Source: Cyanobacteria bacterium FACHB-63
GTDB taxonomy: Bacteria > Cyanobacteriota > Cyanobacteriia > Leptolyngbyales > Leptolyngbyaceae
Reading direction: 5' to 3'
Assembly: GCA_014695255.1 (NCBI GenBank)
Contig: JACJNX010000031.1
Location: forward strand, 62,001 to 126,000
DNA: 64,000 bases
How positions within the stretch are numbered: position 1 is the first letter of the stretch; every line of letters starts with the position of its first letter. Positions 1 through 8,958 of this stretch are shown in pieces. The position numbers and the translations under genes are program-made. The notes under the pieces were generated by a model. That model was not told the DNA's origin and ran no database searches. It worked only from the letters and a program-made list of their open reading frames with translations.

Positions 1-938
1 TTCGGCTCGGTAAGCAAATTCGGGTAGTAACCGAGCATTAAGGATTTGGCTTGAATGCTGAGTTTGTGATCGACGATTGTGATTTCAGCGTGAGGCAGAA
101 CGCGCCCACAGCATTGAATTCCGCTGAGGAAATCGGCAGGTTTGAGGGTGGCAATTTGCGAAGCCGTTTCGGTCATACCGTAGGTGGGCGCGATCGGTAA
201 GCTCCTTGATCGCGCTTGTTGCAGTAAATCTGACCACGCAGGCGCACCCCCTAACAAAATCGTTTTGAATCTCGCTAACCAGTCCCAATGACGTATCAAT
301 TGCTGAAGCTGAGTTGGAACGAGCGAGATAAAAAAGTCTTGCGGATCGAATTGGGTTTCTAACGTTTTCCAGGATTGAGTGATGAAGGTGCCGCCTGTGA
401 GGAACGATCGCATAAATTGCATCAGTCCGCTCACATGATAAAGCGGCAGGACGCAAAGAGAATGGATCGATTCGACCTCAAAATAGTGACAAAATCCTTG
501 CACCGATGCGCTGAGCGTTTCCCATGTGTGCATTGCAAATCGGATTCTGCCTGAAGTGCCGCCTGTGGGAATCATGACGAGTGTTTTCGCCTCCAAAAGT
601 TGGCGATTGAAATCAAAGTCCCCCACTCGTAGGGGATTTAGGGGGCTTTCCAAAGTTTCTGCAACCTCCGAAGCTCCCCAAATTAGGGTTGGTGCAACAA
701 GTGCAAACACCTGCTGCCACTCCGTCTCACCCCAATCTGGATTGCACAGAAACAGTTGACACGGAGCCGAGCAAGCCGCAACAAACCCCGCAAGAAACTG
801 CACCGGATCGCGATCGCACAGCAAAACGACTGGCTGATCCAACTCCAGCAATTCCCGATGCCGATGTTCAGCGAATTTCACTAATCTCTCAATATCAGCA
901 AACCGGAATTGCTCTAATCGGCTGAGAGGCTGTTCCAT
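1..938 (-). CDS. menE: o-succinylbenzoate--CoA ligase MenE (3' end beyond window)
   Basis: Acyl-adenylating enzyme that would convert o-succinylbenzoate to its CoA thioester in the phylloquinone/menaquinone pathway; cytosolic. About 312 residues are visible before the left edge cuts the gene. The adenylation-family signatures can be read: the phosphate-binding loop IPTGGTSG near residue 123-130 and PTYGMTETAS near 251-260. The chosen ATG at 938 lies inside the end of menC (25-bp overlap), as expected for a translationally coupled operon menA-menC-menE. Oddity: residues about 98-108 (SPLNPLRVGDF) are encoded by a palindromic repeat that also sits in menC. The C-terminal lid domain is out of view. 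Identification rests on motifs plus operon partners. Confidence 0.9.
   Translation of the reverse strand, partial: MEQPLSRLEQFRFADIERLVKFAEHRHRELLELDQPVVLLCDRDPVQFLAGFVAACSAPCQLFLCNPDWGETEWQQVFALVAPTLIWGASEVAETLESPLNPLRVGDFDFNRQLLEAKTLVMIPTGGTSGRIRFAMHTWETLSASVQGFCHYFEVESIHSLCVLPLYHVSGLMQFMRSFLTGGTFITQSWKTLETQFDPQDFFISLVPTQLQQLIRHWDWLARFKTILLGGAPAWSDLLQQARSRSLPIAPTYGMTETASQIATLKPADFLSGIQCCGRVLPHAEITIVDHKLSIQAKSLMLGYYPNLLTEP
614..649. repeat. short palindromic repeat, copy in menE
   Basis: The first 35 bases match 1549-1583 in menC with one mismatch. The core is an inverted repeat, CCCCCACTCGTAGGGG, followed by a second G-rich block. It lies inside menE and is read in frame, adding roughly a dozen residues. 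Looks like a dispersed cyanobacterial miniature repeat. Confidence 0.8.
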
Positions 939-1873
939 AGCTCCTCAAAATTCTCGCTGTTTAACTCATCAAACCAGTGGGTTGTACCGTATCCCACGGC
1001 TCGATCGCTCAGTTCTGCTGCAAGTTGCAATCCCATCTGTCGCCCGATCGCGGTTTCAAACACGGTCGAAAACACGCTATCAATCTGATGTTGCTGGCAG
1101 AATTTACGAAGCTGTGAAGGAAATCCAGCGATCGCAGGTTTAATCACAAAAATTCCGCGCCAGCCGCGATCGTAGCAATCTCGAAACTGTCCAAGCGTTG
1201 CAACCGATTCATCTAGTGCAATTGGAGTTCGATATTGATGGCTTAATTCCAACATAATTTCAAAATCATCTTCCAGCATTGGCTGCTCTATGAATTCGAT
1301 ATTGCTATAGCCATCACAAAACTCTAACCATTGGCGTAGTTGAGATTCATCCAATCCCATATTGGCATCGAGTCTTAAAGCTGCATCTTTTGGTAATTGA
1401 TTTAGTAATGATGCGATCGTTGTAATTTCTGTTTCAATCGGTGCAATTGCAATTTTCAATTTAAACGTTTGATACCCCTGATTCCAGAGTGTCTCCCAGT
1501 CTTCCACCTTAGAAAGTAATCCACTGTGTTGCAGCACTTTCCCACTTTCAAAGTCCCCCACTCGTGGGGGATTTAGGGGGCTTCCCACCGCCATCAACGC
1601 AGCCGATTCAAACCCAAATTGACAAGCAGGAAGGGGAATATCTCGAATCCAATCAGAATCAATCACTATCGGAGCATTTCGACAAAATGCGATCGCATCC
1701 TTGATCGATTCCGAGCCAAACCACTCCAACGGCGCAATCTCCCCGAACCCAACTCGCCCCGCCTCGTCTTCTAATCGAATCAGAATTCCCTCGCGTACCG
1801 TCCAAACTCCATGATGCGTTTTCAAGGGCTGACGAAATCGCCGACGATACGGGCGAAACTCAAATTTAATCAC
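914..1873 (-). CDS. menC: o-succinylbenzoate synthase MenC
   Basis: Enolase-superfamily enzyme that dehydrates SHCHC to o-succinylbenzoate, the substrate of MenE next door. Seen: the KLK catalytic lysine motif (about residues 138-140), metal-ligand regions RLDANMG, FIEQPM and ALDES, and the second lysine in FVIKP. The start is chosen as GTG at 1873, because its GTGA overlaps the TGA stop of menA and because the upstream in-frame alternative at 1912 is a TTG deep inside menA. This gives 319 residues, normal for the family. Residues about 98-108 (SPLNPPRVGDF) come from a palindromic repeat insertion between the N-terminal capping domain and the barrel. Confidence 0.92.
   Translation of the reverse strand: MIKFEFRPYRRRFRQPLKTHHGVWTVREGILIRLEDEAGRVGFGEIAPLEWFGSESIKDAIAFCRNAPIVIDSDWIRDIPLPACQFGFESAALMAVGSPLNPPRVGDFESGKVLQHSGLLSKVEDWETLWNQGYQTFKLKIAIAPIETEITTIASLLNQLPKDAALRLDANMGLDESQLRQWLEFCDGYSNIEFIEQPMLEDDFEIMLELSHQYRTPIALDESVATLGQFRDCYDRGWRGIFVIKPAIAGFPSQLRKFCQQHQIDSVFSTVFETAIGRQMGLQLAAELSDRAVGYGTTHWFDELNSENFEELWNSLSAD
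1549..1583. repeat. short palindromic repeat, copy in menC
   Basis: Thirty-five bases almost identical to 614-648 in menE (one mismatch). Core inverted repeat CCCCCACTCGTGGGGG. It is translated in the same reading frame as the copy in menE. Confidence 0.8.
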
Positions 1874-2769
1874 GGAAGCAGGAATCCTAAGCCAAACAGC
1901 AAGCCGTACCAAAAGTGCAACTTAACCGCAATTAATCGACAACGCAAAAGTTTATGGGGTTGTTCATATTGCGATCCAATCACTTGACATAACTGTTTTG
2001 CAACCGGAAAGCTCAGTAACGACAATAGTGTCCAGAACGGAAACGCTTTCAAAATCACAAACAGAATCGTCAATGCGTAAAAACTGCCACAAATCCAGGG
2101 CAAAAGTTCCGCCGATCGCTTTGCACCCAAACGCACAACCGGAGATTTTTTGCCGATCGCTGCATCATCTTTCACCTGATTAAAATGCGAGCAAAACAGC
2201 ACCAAACTCGTTGCGATTCCCACACCGATCGATGCCGCAAAATTCACAGTAGACCACGCCTTCGTTTGACTGTAGTAAGCCGCCGCAAACGCCAAAGGGC
2301 CAAACGCGACAAAACACAGCGGTTCACCCAAACCTTTGTAACTCAATCGAAAGGGTGGGCCTTGATAGACATAGCCGATCGCGCAACACAGCAGAATCAA
2401 TCCAATCACTGTGAAATCTTGCTGCAACAGCGCGATCGACAGAATTCCCGATAGCCCAGCCACCAAGAAGGCATTCGCAATCCAAAAGACGAGCGGCTTA
2501 TTTCCGGTCAAGTTAACAACCGAATTCGCTTTGTTGACATCGACTCCAGTTTCCGAGTCGAACACATCATTACTCAAATTCTCCCAAGCCAAAATCAGGA
2601 TCGCAGACACCAGAAATACGAAGAAAACTGCTGGATTGAGCGATCGAGTTTCAGCAAACGCCACCGCAGACCCGACCCAAATCGGCATAACTGCCACACT
2701 ATACATGGGTGGCTTAATCGCGGCATACCACAATTTCTTTTTAGCAGGCTCCACCGATCGCAGGGTCAT
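1870..2769 (-). CDS. menA: 1,4-dihydroxy-2-naphthoate phytyltransferase MenA
   Basis: Integral-membrane UbiA-family prenyltransferase that attaches the phytyl (or polyprenyl) chain to dihydroxynaphthoate, giving the photosystem I quinone precursor. Seen: the first Asp-rich motif [11 protein letters not shown] followed by [13 protein letters not shown], then many hydrophobic helices, ending in a hydrophobic segment at the C-terminus. The start is ATG at 2769, preceded by TTAGGAG at a good distance; the longer frame to 2793 starts with TTG and has no such site. 299 residues. First gene of menA-menC-menE, divergent from pcyA across about 265 bp. Confidence 0.93.
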   Translation of the reverse strand: MTLRSVEPAKKKLWYAAIKPPMYSVAVMPIWVGSAVAFAETRSLNPAVFFVFLVSAILILAWENLSNDVFDSETGVDVNKANSVVNLTGNKPLVFWIANAFLVAGLSGILSIALLQQDFTVIGLILLCCAIGYVYQGPPFRLSYKGLGEPLCFVAFGPLAFAAAYYSQTKAWSTVNFAASIGVGIATSLVLFCSHFNQVKDDAAIGKKSPVVRLGAKRSAELLPWICGSFYALTILFVILKAFPFWTLLSLLSFPVAKQLCQVIGSQYEQPHKLLRCRLIAVKLHFWYGLLFGLGFLLP

Positions 2770-3034
2770 CCACTTGCTCCTAACTACAGCCAATGCTTGT
2801 AATAACGCACTTTTTTCAGTGTCTCACTCGACTTTAATCAACGTGGCAATCGATTATAGAAACGTTACAGACTGTGCAGAAAATTATCAGACGGCGCACA
2901 CGCAGCTAGAGAAGAAGGCAAACAGAATAACCCCCCTCCCCGGATTTTCTGATTTAAAAATTCCCAGTTCTAAGCTGATATCCTTGGAGAAGAGGAGAAT
3001 TCTAGTAAACGTTCATTGTCCTCTTCAATTTAAA
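2770..3034. promoter_or_regulatory. divergent intergenic region menA / pcyA
   Basis: A 265-bp spacer between two divergent genes that must hold both promoters. No operator could be named. A long open frame on the plus strand runs through it into pcyA, but its upstream part is antisense to menA and is not credible coding sequence. Confidence 0.5.
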
Positions 3035-3769
3035 ATGGCTTCGACTTCGACTTCTCTACGACAACAGCAACATCCTTTAATTCGCAATTTAGCCAACATG
3101 ATCGAGCGTGTTTGGCAGCAGCATTTAGATCTGTCGCCCTACGAGTTGCCCGAAGATTTGGGCTACGTAGAAGGACGAATGGAAGGTGAAAAGCTGGTGA
3201 TTGAAAATCGCTGCTATCAGTCGCCCCAGTTCCGCAAGCTTCATCTCGAACTGGCAAAACTCGGCAATTCGCTGGATATTTTGCACTGCGTTATGTTTCC
3301 GCGTCCAGAGTATGCGCTACCAATGTTTGGAGCCGATCTAGTGGGTGGTCGTGGTGGACAAATTAGCTTAGCGATCGCCGATCTCTCTCCAATCAGTGGC
3401 GATCGCCAACTTCCCGAAGATTATCAAACCGCACTCAACGCCGTTCCTGAAACTGAGTTTGTGCAACGACGAGCCGTTCCTGAATGGGGCGATATCTTTT
3501 CTGATTTCTGTTTATTGGTGCGTCCGAGCAATCCAGAAGAAGAAGCAGCATTTTTAGAGCAAGTGCGATCGTATTTAGAAATTCACTGTCAAACGGCGAT
3601 CGCCACTGATCCGACTCCAGAGCAAAGCGCCGAAATTCTAGCGGGACAGCGATACTACTGCACCCAGCAGCAGCAAAACGACAAAACTCGCCGAGTGCTA
3701 GAAAAAGCCTTCGGAGCAGCGTGGGCAGATCGCTACATCAGCAATGTTTTGTTTGATATGCCTGAGTAA
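3035..3769 (+). CDS. pcyA: phycocyanobilin:ferredoxin oxidoreductase PcyA
   Basis: Ferredoxin-dependent bilin reductase that reduces biliverdin IXalpha to phycocyanobilin, the phycobilisome and phytochrome chromophore. The 244-residue length matches the family. Seen: the [11 protein letters not shown] region, [19 protein letters not shown] (the core containing the Glu and Asp near the substrate), and the C-terminal [18 protein letters not shown] motif. The ATG at 3035 was chosen over the far longer open frame upstream, since family members start with this type of N-terminus and the upstream part overlaps menA on the other strand. No obvious Shine-Dalgarno sequence. Confidence 0.96.
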   Translation: MASTSTSLRQQQHPLIRNLANMIERVWQQHLDLSPYELPEDLGYVEGRMEGEKLVIENRCYQSPQFRKLHLELAKLGNSLDILHCVMFPRPEYALPMFGADLVGGRGGQISLAIADLSPISGDRQLPEDYQTALNAVPETEFVQRRAVPEWGDIFSDFCLLVRPSNPEEEAAFLEQVRSYLEIHCQTAIATDPTPEQSAEILAGQRYYCTQQQQNDKTRRVLEKAFGAAWADRYISNVLFDMPE

Positions 3770-3820
3770 TGCTGTTGGAGTGCGGGAATCTTAAACAAAG
3801 ATTTCTGCGGTGCTACCACG

Positions 3821-4303
3821 ATGTTAAAAGCTAAATCGGCGCTTTCCTGGGAATGTTCGACTCAATCGGCTTTCGTGCCGCTCTCGTACGAGGGTGAGAT
3901 TGTGGGATTTTGCCATCCGAAAAATGCGGCAGCGATGGCAAAATCGCTCAATGAAGCAGAACTGTTTCGCAAAGCCTTATATCTTGCGTGTTATGACCTC
4001 ATCGCCCGTACGGGTGGATCATCCGATCGTGTTGGCGATCTTGTGCAGCAATATTTAGCAAAGGTTGGAAGACCCCTACAAGGAAGTGCGCTGATTGCAG
4101 TCATGCTGCGGGAAAGGCAAACCGATCTAGACCTGACCGAAGAAGAGTTTGCAAAATTCTGTGATTCCTACCGCCTATCTCGCGTAGAACTCCGGGGAAT
4201 TTATCAAGGTGCAGAAGTAGAGAGCCATCAACTGATTCCACTGTCTCGAATTCTTGGAAAGACCGTCGATGAAGTGATCGAAGCTTGGAAAGGAGAAGCG
4301 TAG
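3821..4303 (+). CDS. conserved hypothetical protein (160 aa)
   Basis: I do not recognise a named family. A soluble-looking, mostly helical 160-residue protein without signal peptide or membrane segment. The N-terminal third (to about residue 45) has no clear features; the rest is rich in Leu, Ala and Glu and ends with SRILGKTVDEVIEAWKGEA. It lies 51 bp after pcyA and 93 bp before psbH, on the same strand. Composition and codon use look like the neighbours, which supports a real gene. No function is assigned. Confidence 0.75.
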   Translation: MLKAKSALSWECSTQSAFVPLSYEGEIVGFCHPKNAAAMAKSLNEAELFRKALYLACYDLIARTGGSSDRVGDLVQQYLAKVGRPLQGSALIAVMLRERQTDLDLTEEEFAKFCDSYRLSRVELRGIYQGAEVESHQLIPLSRILGKTVDEVIEAWKGEA

Positions 4304-4314
4304 CTTATATCCGT

Positions 4315-4362
4315 TTAAACTCGCCGTTAACAGTGTTACGCGAAAGTGGTAGTGTGAGTTTA
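4315..4362. repeat. inverted repeat upstream of psbH
   Basis: Arms TAAACTC and GAGTTTA are separated by about 34 bases in the short spacer before psbH. It could fold in a psbH leader RNA or be a decayed terminator of the preceding gene; no T-run follows. Confidence 0.3.
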
Positions 4363-4396
4363 GATATTTGTCGAGACTAACTTAACAAGGTGGGCT

Positions 4397-4591
4397 ATGG
4401 CACAGCGGACTCGATTGGGAGACATCCTTAAACCTTTGAATTCAGAATACGGTAAAGTCGTTCCCGGATGGGGCACAACGCCTTTGATGGGCATTTTCAT
4501 GGCGTTGTTTTTGGTCTTTCTGCTGATTATTCTGCAAATCTATAACCAAGAACTGATTCTCAACGGTTTTGATGTGGATTGGGGCGGTTAG
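4397..4591 (+). CDS. psbH: photosystem II reaction centre protein H (PsbH)
   Basis: Single-span thylakoid protein at the CP47 side of photosystem II, needed for assembly and acceptor-side function. The 64-residue product matches cyanobacterial PsbH: short N-terminus with [17 protein letters not shown], the [10 protein letters not shown] stretch before the membrane helix (about residues 30-47), and the C-terminal [11 protein letters not shown]. Spaced 93 bp from the gene before it and closed by a strong terminator, so it is probably transcribed on its own. psbN, often a neighbour in other cyanobacteria, was not found here. Confidence 0.97.
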   Translation: MAQRTRLGDILKPLNSEYGKVVPGWGTTPLMGIFMALFLVFLLIILQIYNQELILNGFDVDWGG

Positions 4592-4620
4592 AACGATCGC
4601 CGCATGGTTAGCATATGCGC

Positions 4621-4646
4621 TCCCGGATTCGTCCGGGATTTTTTTT
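4621..4646 (+). terminator. intrinsic terminator after psbH
   Basis: Perfect 7-bp stem TCCCGGA / TCCGGGA with a TTCG tetraloop, followed directly by eight T. It ends psbH transcription before tatA. Confidence 0.92.
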
Positions 4647-4726
4647 ACGAAGTGCATTAGAGACGATCGTGAAACTCGACAGAACAACCTTCTAAAATAG
4701 AAGCTACCCCTTACTCGGAGATGAAT

Positions 4727-5023
4727 ATGAACTTTTTCGGCATTGGCTTACCGGAAATGGTCTTGATTTTGGTGGTTGCATTACTGGTGTTTGGTCCGAA
4801 AAAGCTTCCCGAAATCGGACGCAGTATGGGTAAAGCAATCCGCAGCTTCCAGGATGCCTCAAAAGAATTCGAAAACGAATTTAAGCGCGAGGCTGAGCAA
4901 ATTACTACCGCTACGCCCCAATCGATGCAAGCGACCTTAGAAGAGAAACCGACGCTTGCCCCAGCGGAAACCGATCAGGACAAAACCGACGAGCCAATTA
5001 CCGCGACCGTCGAGAAAGATTAG
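4727..5023 (+). CDS. tatA: twin-arginine translocase subunit TatA/TatE
   Basis: Pore-forming component of the Tat system, which moves folded proteins across thylakoid or plasma membrane. Seen: N-terminal membrane helix (GLPEMVLILVVALLVFGP), the hinge FGPKKLPEIGRSMG, then an amphipathic helix (AIRSFQDASKEFENEF) and a charged, disordered tail to residue 98. The second ATG (4727) is preferred because CGGAG lies six bases upstream; the ATG at 4721 would touch that site. tatB and tatC are not nearby. The gene is followed after 6 bp by pth, so the two are probably cotranscribed. Confidence 0.93.
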   Translation: MNFFGIGLPEMVLILVVALLVFGPKKLPEIGRSMGKAIRSFQDASKEFENEFKREAEQITTATPQSMQATLEEKPTLAPAETDQDKTDEPITATVEKD

Positions 5024-5029
5024 AGTTTT

Positions 5030-5647
5030 ATGCCCGAAGTGCCTCAGTTGGCTCAATTGCCTCAATTAATTGTCGGCTTGGGAAATCCCGGCAGCAAATA
5101 CGAAAACACCCGCCACAATGTAGGATTTCTCGCTCTCGATCGCCTCTCTGCTCGCTGGCAAATACGTCTCGCTGAAACGAAGAAGTTTCAAGGCTTTTTT
5201 GGAGAAGGCATGAGTCCTGCGGGCAAGATTCGCTTGCTCAAACCGACCACTTACATGAACCTCTCTGGACAATCGATCCGAGCAGTGGTGGATTGGTACA
5301 AGCTTCCTCCAGAATCGGTGATGGTAATTTACGACGATATGGATTTACCCGTCGGTCGGCTGAGAATTCGTTTGTCTGGTTCAGCCGGGGGGCAAAATGG
5401 CATGAAATCGGCGATCGCTCGTTTGGGAACGCAGCAGTTTCCTCGGTTGCGAATTGGTATCGGCAGTGCCAAATCGAGCGAGAAAGATGCGGTATCTCAT
5501 GTATTAGGGACTTTTGCGCCGAGTGAGAAAGGTGCGATCAATGAAGTTTTGGACTTGACCGTGAGCGCGATCGAACTCAGCCTCAAGCAAGGGGTTGAAA
5601 AAGCAATGAGCCTTTATAACAATCAGATCGTAGAGCCGAAATCGTAA
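5030..5647 (+). CDS. pth: peptidyl-tRNA hydrolase
   Basis: Releases peptides from peptidyl-tRNA that drops off the ribosome, recycling tRNA; cytosolic and normally essential. Seen: LIVGLGNPGSKYENTRHNVG near residues 13-32 with the active-site His in RHNVG, then LLKPTTYMNLSG, VIYDDMDLPVG with its conserved Asp residues, and GSAGGQNGMKS. 205 residues, typical length. Tightly packed between tatA and a DUF3146 gene. Confidence 0.97.
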   Translation: MPEVPQLAQLPQLIVGLGNPGSKYENTRHNVGFLALDRLSARWQIRLAETKKFQGFFGEGMSPAGKIRLLKPTTYMNLSGQSIRAVVDWYKLPPESVMVIYDDMDLPVGRLRIRLSGSAGGQNGMKSAIARLGTQQFPRLRIGIGSAKSSEKDAVSHVLGTFAPSEKGAINEVLDLTVSAIELSLKQGVEKAMSLYNNQIVEPKS

Positions 5648-5657
5648 ATCATACATT

Positions 5658-5918
5658 GTGAGCAAACGTTTACCAGAAACCACTGCCCATGTCCGCATTC
5701 TCCGTCAGTCCTGGCAGCAGGGCAGCATTGAGGGTGAAGTGCGGGCAAATGAGTATGAGTGGCAGTTTCACTGGCATTTTCGGCGCGGCTTGTTAAGTAT
5801 TCAACCTTCGCTGGGGCGTGCTCTGATCAAAGAGCCGTTGGGACGATTTCTCGAAGCCAAAGACTATCAGCTTGAACCTGGCGGAGATTATTCGTTCACG
5901 ATTCGGGCAGAGCTATAG
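5658..5918 (+). CDS. DUF3146 family protein
   Basis: Small cyanobacterial protein of unknown function (86 residues). I recognise the family from the Trp- and Arg-rich pattern (RANEYEWQFHWHFRRG) and the C-terminal YQLEPGGDYSFTIRAEL. No signal or membrane segment; it may be a compact beta-rich domain. Translation starts at GTG (5658), ten bases after the pth stop, so it is likely the last gene of tatA-pth-DUF3146. Confidence 0.82.
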   Translation: MSKRLPETTAHVRILRQSWQQGSIEGEVRANEYEWQFHWHFRRGLLSIQPSLGRALIKEPLGRFLEAKDYQLEPGGDYSFTIRAEL

Positions 5919-6011
5919 ATTTACCAAATTTAAGATTCTTACGCAGGTCGAGTGGGAGATTTCATCGATCGTGCGTGTTAGAACAAAGCTATCCCTTTAA
6001 GAAACACGATT

Positions 6012-6842
6012 ATGGGAAGCTTCGTTACAGTCTTTTTTACGGCATTGGTGATTTTAGCGCTGAACGGGCTGAAGGTCGATCGAGAATATCAGCGCGGCGT
6101 GATTTTCCGGTTGGGACGCGCTAAAGGCACAATGGGACCTGGAATGTACTGGATTATTCCCTGGGTTGATCAAAAAGTTCAAGTAGATATTCGGACTAAA
6201 ACGGTCAACATTGAACCCCAAGAAACGATTACCGCAGATAGCGTCACTGTTCGCGTCAATGCTGTTTTGTACTATCGAATTCTTGATCCGACTAAAGCCA
6301 TCAACCGTGTAGAAAATTATGAAGTGGCAGTCTATCAGGTCGCTTTAACCAGTTTAAGAAACGTAGTCGGTCAGAATATGCTGGATGAAGTGCTACAGCA
6401 TCGCGACAAAATCAATGCGCGGGTTCAGGAAATTGTGGATGAGATTACTGAGCCTTGGGGAATTGTCCTAGAGCGAGTTGAGATCAAAGATGTCGAGATT
6501 CCAGCCAGTATGCAACGAGCGATGGCAAAAGAAGCCGAAGCAACACGGGAGAAACGATCGCGCTTAATTAAAGCGTCTGCCGAACAAGAAGCATCGCTAA
6601 AACTGGCAGAAGCTTCACAGAATATGAGCCAAAATCCGGCAGCACTGGAACTTCGACGCTTGCAGATGCTGACGGAAATTGGAGCGGAAAATAATACGAC
6701 GACGATCGTCATGATGCCGTCTGATTTTATTAATGCCGCTCGTCGCTTAGCAGAGCCTTCCACTCCCTCAACGAATGGACAGGAGGCACAGCCTTTTCAG
6801 CCCGAAGTTCTTTTCACGCCAAAAACAGCGGATCGAGAATAA
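6012..6842 (+). CDS. slipin / SPFH-domain (band 7) membrane protein
   Basis: Stomatin-like protein, expected to oligomerise on the membrane and organise lipid microdomains or proteases. Seen: N-terminal membrane anchor (residues 1-19), the slipin signature REYQRGVIFRLGR, GPGMYWIIPWVD, then RTKTVNIEPQETITADSV and an Ala/Glu-rich coiled region (MAKEAEATREKRSRLIKASAEQ). 276 residues with a variable Pro-rich tail. Bacterial slipins are often paired with an NfeD protein, but none is next to it. Followed by a clear terminator. Confidence 0.92.
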   Translation: MGSFVTVFFTALVILALNGLKVDREYQRGVIFRLGRAKGTMGPGMYWIIPWVDQKVQVDIRTKTVNIEPQETITADSVTVRVNAVLYYRILDPTKAINRVENYEVAVYQVALTSLRNVVGQNMLDEVLQHRDKINARVQEIVDEITEPWGIVLERVEIKDVEIPASMQRAMAKEAEATREKRSRLIKASAEQEASLKLAEASQNMSQNPAALELRRLQMLTEIGAENNTTTIVMMPSDFINAARRLAEPSTPSTNGQEAQPFQPEVLFTPKTADRE

Positions 6843-6900
6843 AGGACATTTTGAGTGGGTGCAGGAGCGCGATCGCAGTTTGAGGAATTAATTATTCGTT

Positions 6901-6930
6901 AACCCGGTAAAGGTTTCTACCGGGTTTTTT
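6901..6930 (+). terminator. intrinsic terminator after the slipin gene
   Basis: Stem AACCCGGTA / TACCGGGTT with an 8-base loop, followed by a T-run on the plus strand. It separates the slipin gene from the convergent peroxiredoxin gene. Confidence 0.9.
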
Positions 6931-6940
6931 CAACGACCGA

Positions 6941-7669
6941 TTACGCCAGATACATGGCTAAATCTTCAGAGCCACCAATCAATACGCCATCAACAAACAC
7001 TTGCGGCACTGTGGTTGCACCCGTTACCGCTCTTAAAGTGCGAGGGCTGGCATCTCGACCCAAAACAATCTCCTCATAGTCGAGATCATGCTCTTTCAAC
7101 ATTTGTTTTGCTTTAGCGCAGAAAGGGCATCCGATTTTTGTGAACAGTGAGACTGCTTTCGGTTTTTCTGCTGTTGCATTAATGTACTTCAGCATTGTGT
7201 CAGCATCTGACACTTTGAAGGGATCTCCGGGTTCGTCGGGTTCGATGAACATCTTCTCGATCGTGCCATCTTTCACCAGCATCGAATAGCGCCACGATCG
7301 CTTGCCGAATCCGAGATCGGTCTTATCGACCAGCATCCCCATTCCATCGGTGAATTCTCCGTTGCCATCAGGAAGCATGCGGACGTTATCGGCGTTTTGA
7401 GATTTGCACCATTCCGACATCACAAACGCATCATTCACAGAGATGCAAATAATATCATCGACACCATTCACTTTGAATACTTTTGCCAGTTCGTTGTAGC
7501 CGGGGACGTGCGTAGATGAACAGGTTGGTGTGAATGCTCCTGGTAGCGAGAACACAATCACGGTCTTACCTGCAAACAATTCGTGTGTTGTAATGCTGAC
7601 CCATTCATTGTTTTCGCGGGTACGGAAGGTGACGTTTGGGACTTTTTGCCCGGAGCGATCAGCGAACAT
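6941..7669 (-). CDS. peroxiredoxin 5-glutaredoxin fusion protein
   Basis: Hybrid peroxidase in which a glutaredoxin domain reduces its own peroxiredoxin domain with glutathione, removing H2O2 and alkyl hydroperoxides. Seen: Prx5-type domain (about residues 1-165) with the peroxidatic Cys in [16 protein letters not shown], then a glutaredoxin domain (about 170-242) with the CPFC active site in [12 protein letters not shown] and the [10 protein letters not shown] cis-Pro loop. 242 residues, standard for these fusions. The gene stands alone, convergent with the slipin gene. Confidence 0.95.
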   Translation of the reverse strand: MFADRSGQKVPNVTFRTRENNEWVSITTHELFAGKTVIVFSLPGAFTPTCSSTHVPGYNELAKVFKVNGVDDIICISVNDAFVMSEWCKSQNADNVRMLPDGNGEFTDGMGMLVDKTDLGFGKRSWRYSMLVKDGTIEKMFIEPDEPGDPFKVSDADTMLKYINATAEKPKAVSLFTKIGCPFCAKAKQMLKEHDLDYEEIVLGRDASPRTLRAVTGATTVPQVFVDGVLIGGSEDLAMYLA

Positions 7670-7851
7670 AAGCGCCTCTTCTTTCTATTGAATCTCTTTA
7701 TGTTCTAAAGCGTACTCGGAATGAGTATGACTTGTCAAGCAAAGAGCAGCCTTTTTTGTAGAGACAAATGATCCAAAAGAAGAAAATCAATCGCCTTAGA
7801 ATGCGCGATCGAGCGCTGGATAACGTTCCCCATCAGTATCGGTGGACACAA

Positions 7852-8799
7852 TCAATGACATGCTTCGACATTTCGATCTGCGGCAATTCTTTGACAAGCG
7901 TGTTGAATTGTCTGTCTTAGCCAAAGGTTTTCAGGGTTCTGATCGTTGAGTGTACTCCACACCATTGATATTGCCCAGGACGGTAAATCAAGTGGAATAT
8001 CAAATGCCTGGAGGGAGTAGTGTTGAGTAACATGTGCTGCCATACACGAGGGAATGGCTACTAACAGATTGGAAGACGCGATCGCCGAAGGTAAGGCAAA
8101 CCAGTAGGGAACCGTGAGGGAGATGCGTCGTTTTAACTCCTGCTTTGCTAGGGCTTGGTCAATGATCCCGGTATCATCTCGCCGTAAAGTAAATAACGCA
8201 TGGGGAAACCCGAAAAAATCCTCTAGGCTCATAACCCCATTCTCCAGCGCAGGATGTCCACTACGGGCAATGCCAACAAATTGCTCTACTAGCACTGTTT
8301 GTTGAAGAATATGGGGCGGTAAATTAGCGAACGTACCCAAAGCCACATCCAATGTGTCATTTTCGATTGAATCGACCAGCGATTCCTTGTCCACTGGAAG
8401 CATCCGCAGATTAACCTGCGGAGCCTGATGGCCTAGAATATCTAACAACTCTGGCAGAACCATGCTGGCAAAATAATCTGATGTAGCGATGGTGAATGTT
8501 TTCTGTGAAGAGGCAGGATCAAAGGTCTGCAAATCAGCTAGGGTGGCTCGAATCGTGTCTAGAGCAGACATCACCTGTGGAGAGATCGTCACTGCTTTAG
8601 CTGTCGGCTTCATTTCTCGCCCCACCCGCACGAATAATTCATCTTCAAAGAGCGATCGCAATCGCCCCAGTGCCGCACTCATTGCAGGCTGTCCAATGTG
8701 GATACGCTGAGCTGCAAGAGTTACACTTTGATGGATATACAGAGCCTCGAAGGCAACGAGGAGATTGAGATCAACTGCGCCCAGGTCAATTGATTTCAT
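7852..8799 (-). CDS. LysR-family transcriptional regulator
   Basis: Probable activator or repressor of the divergent 8959-11091 cluster. Seen: N-terminal winged helix (about residues 8-66; LNLLVAFEALYIHQSVTLAA then GQPAMSAALGRLRSLFED) of the NodD/NahR/PcpR-like group, linker helix, then a periplasmic-binding-protein-like effector domain. 315 residues, full length. A short inverted repeat overlaps its start codon, which would allow autoregulation. The ligand cannot be predicted from sequence. Confidence 0.93.
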   Translation of the reverse strand: MKSIDLGAVDLNLLVAFEALYIHQSVTLAAQRIHIGQPAMSAALGRLRSLFEDELFVRVGREMKPTAKAVTISPQVMSALDTIRATLADLQTFDPASSQKTFTIATSDYFASMVLPELLDILGHQAPQVNLRMLPVDKESLVDSIENDTLDVALGTFANLPPHILQQTVLVEQFVGIARSGHPALENGVMSLEDFFGFPHALFTLRRDDTGIIDQALAKQELKRRISLTVPYWFALPSAIASSNLLVAIPSCMAAHVTQHYSLQAFDIPLDLPSWAISMVWSTLNDQNPENLWLRQTIQHACQRIAADRNVEACH

Positions 8800-8825
8800 T
8801 GATATTAATAATCTCTATAATCAAT
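8798..8825. promoter_or_regulatory. candidate LysR operator
   Basis: Inverted repeat ATTGAT ... ATCAAT with a 16-base AT-rich centre in the divergent spacer, touching the LysR start codon. Position and dyad form fit a LysR-type site; the assignment is inference. Confidence 0.4.
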
Positions 8826-8958
8826 TTGATTTATTCCAATCCTGCCACTATCTTAATCTCTAGACAGGCTTTTCTAGATGCAGGAGTGAGGATTTTCATG
8901 ACTAACTGTCCAAATCAACCTGATCGATCGTTCGTCGATTGATTTTGAGGTAAAAACA

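Noticed and set aside
2411-3034. Long open frame upstream of and joined to pcyA
   Set aside because: It lies antisense to menA and through an intergenic region; PcyA homologues start at 3035.
4304-4396. psbN next to psbH
   Set aside because: The spacer is too short and no 43-residue PsbN frame could be read on either strand.
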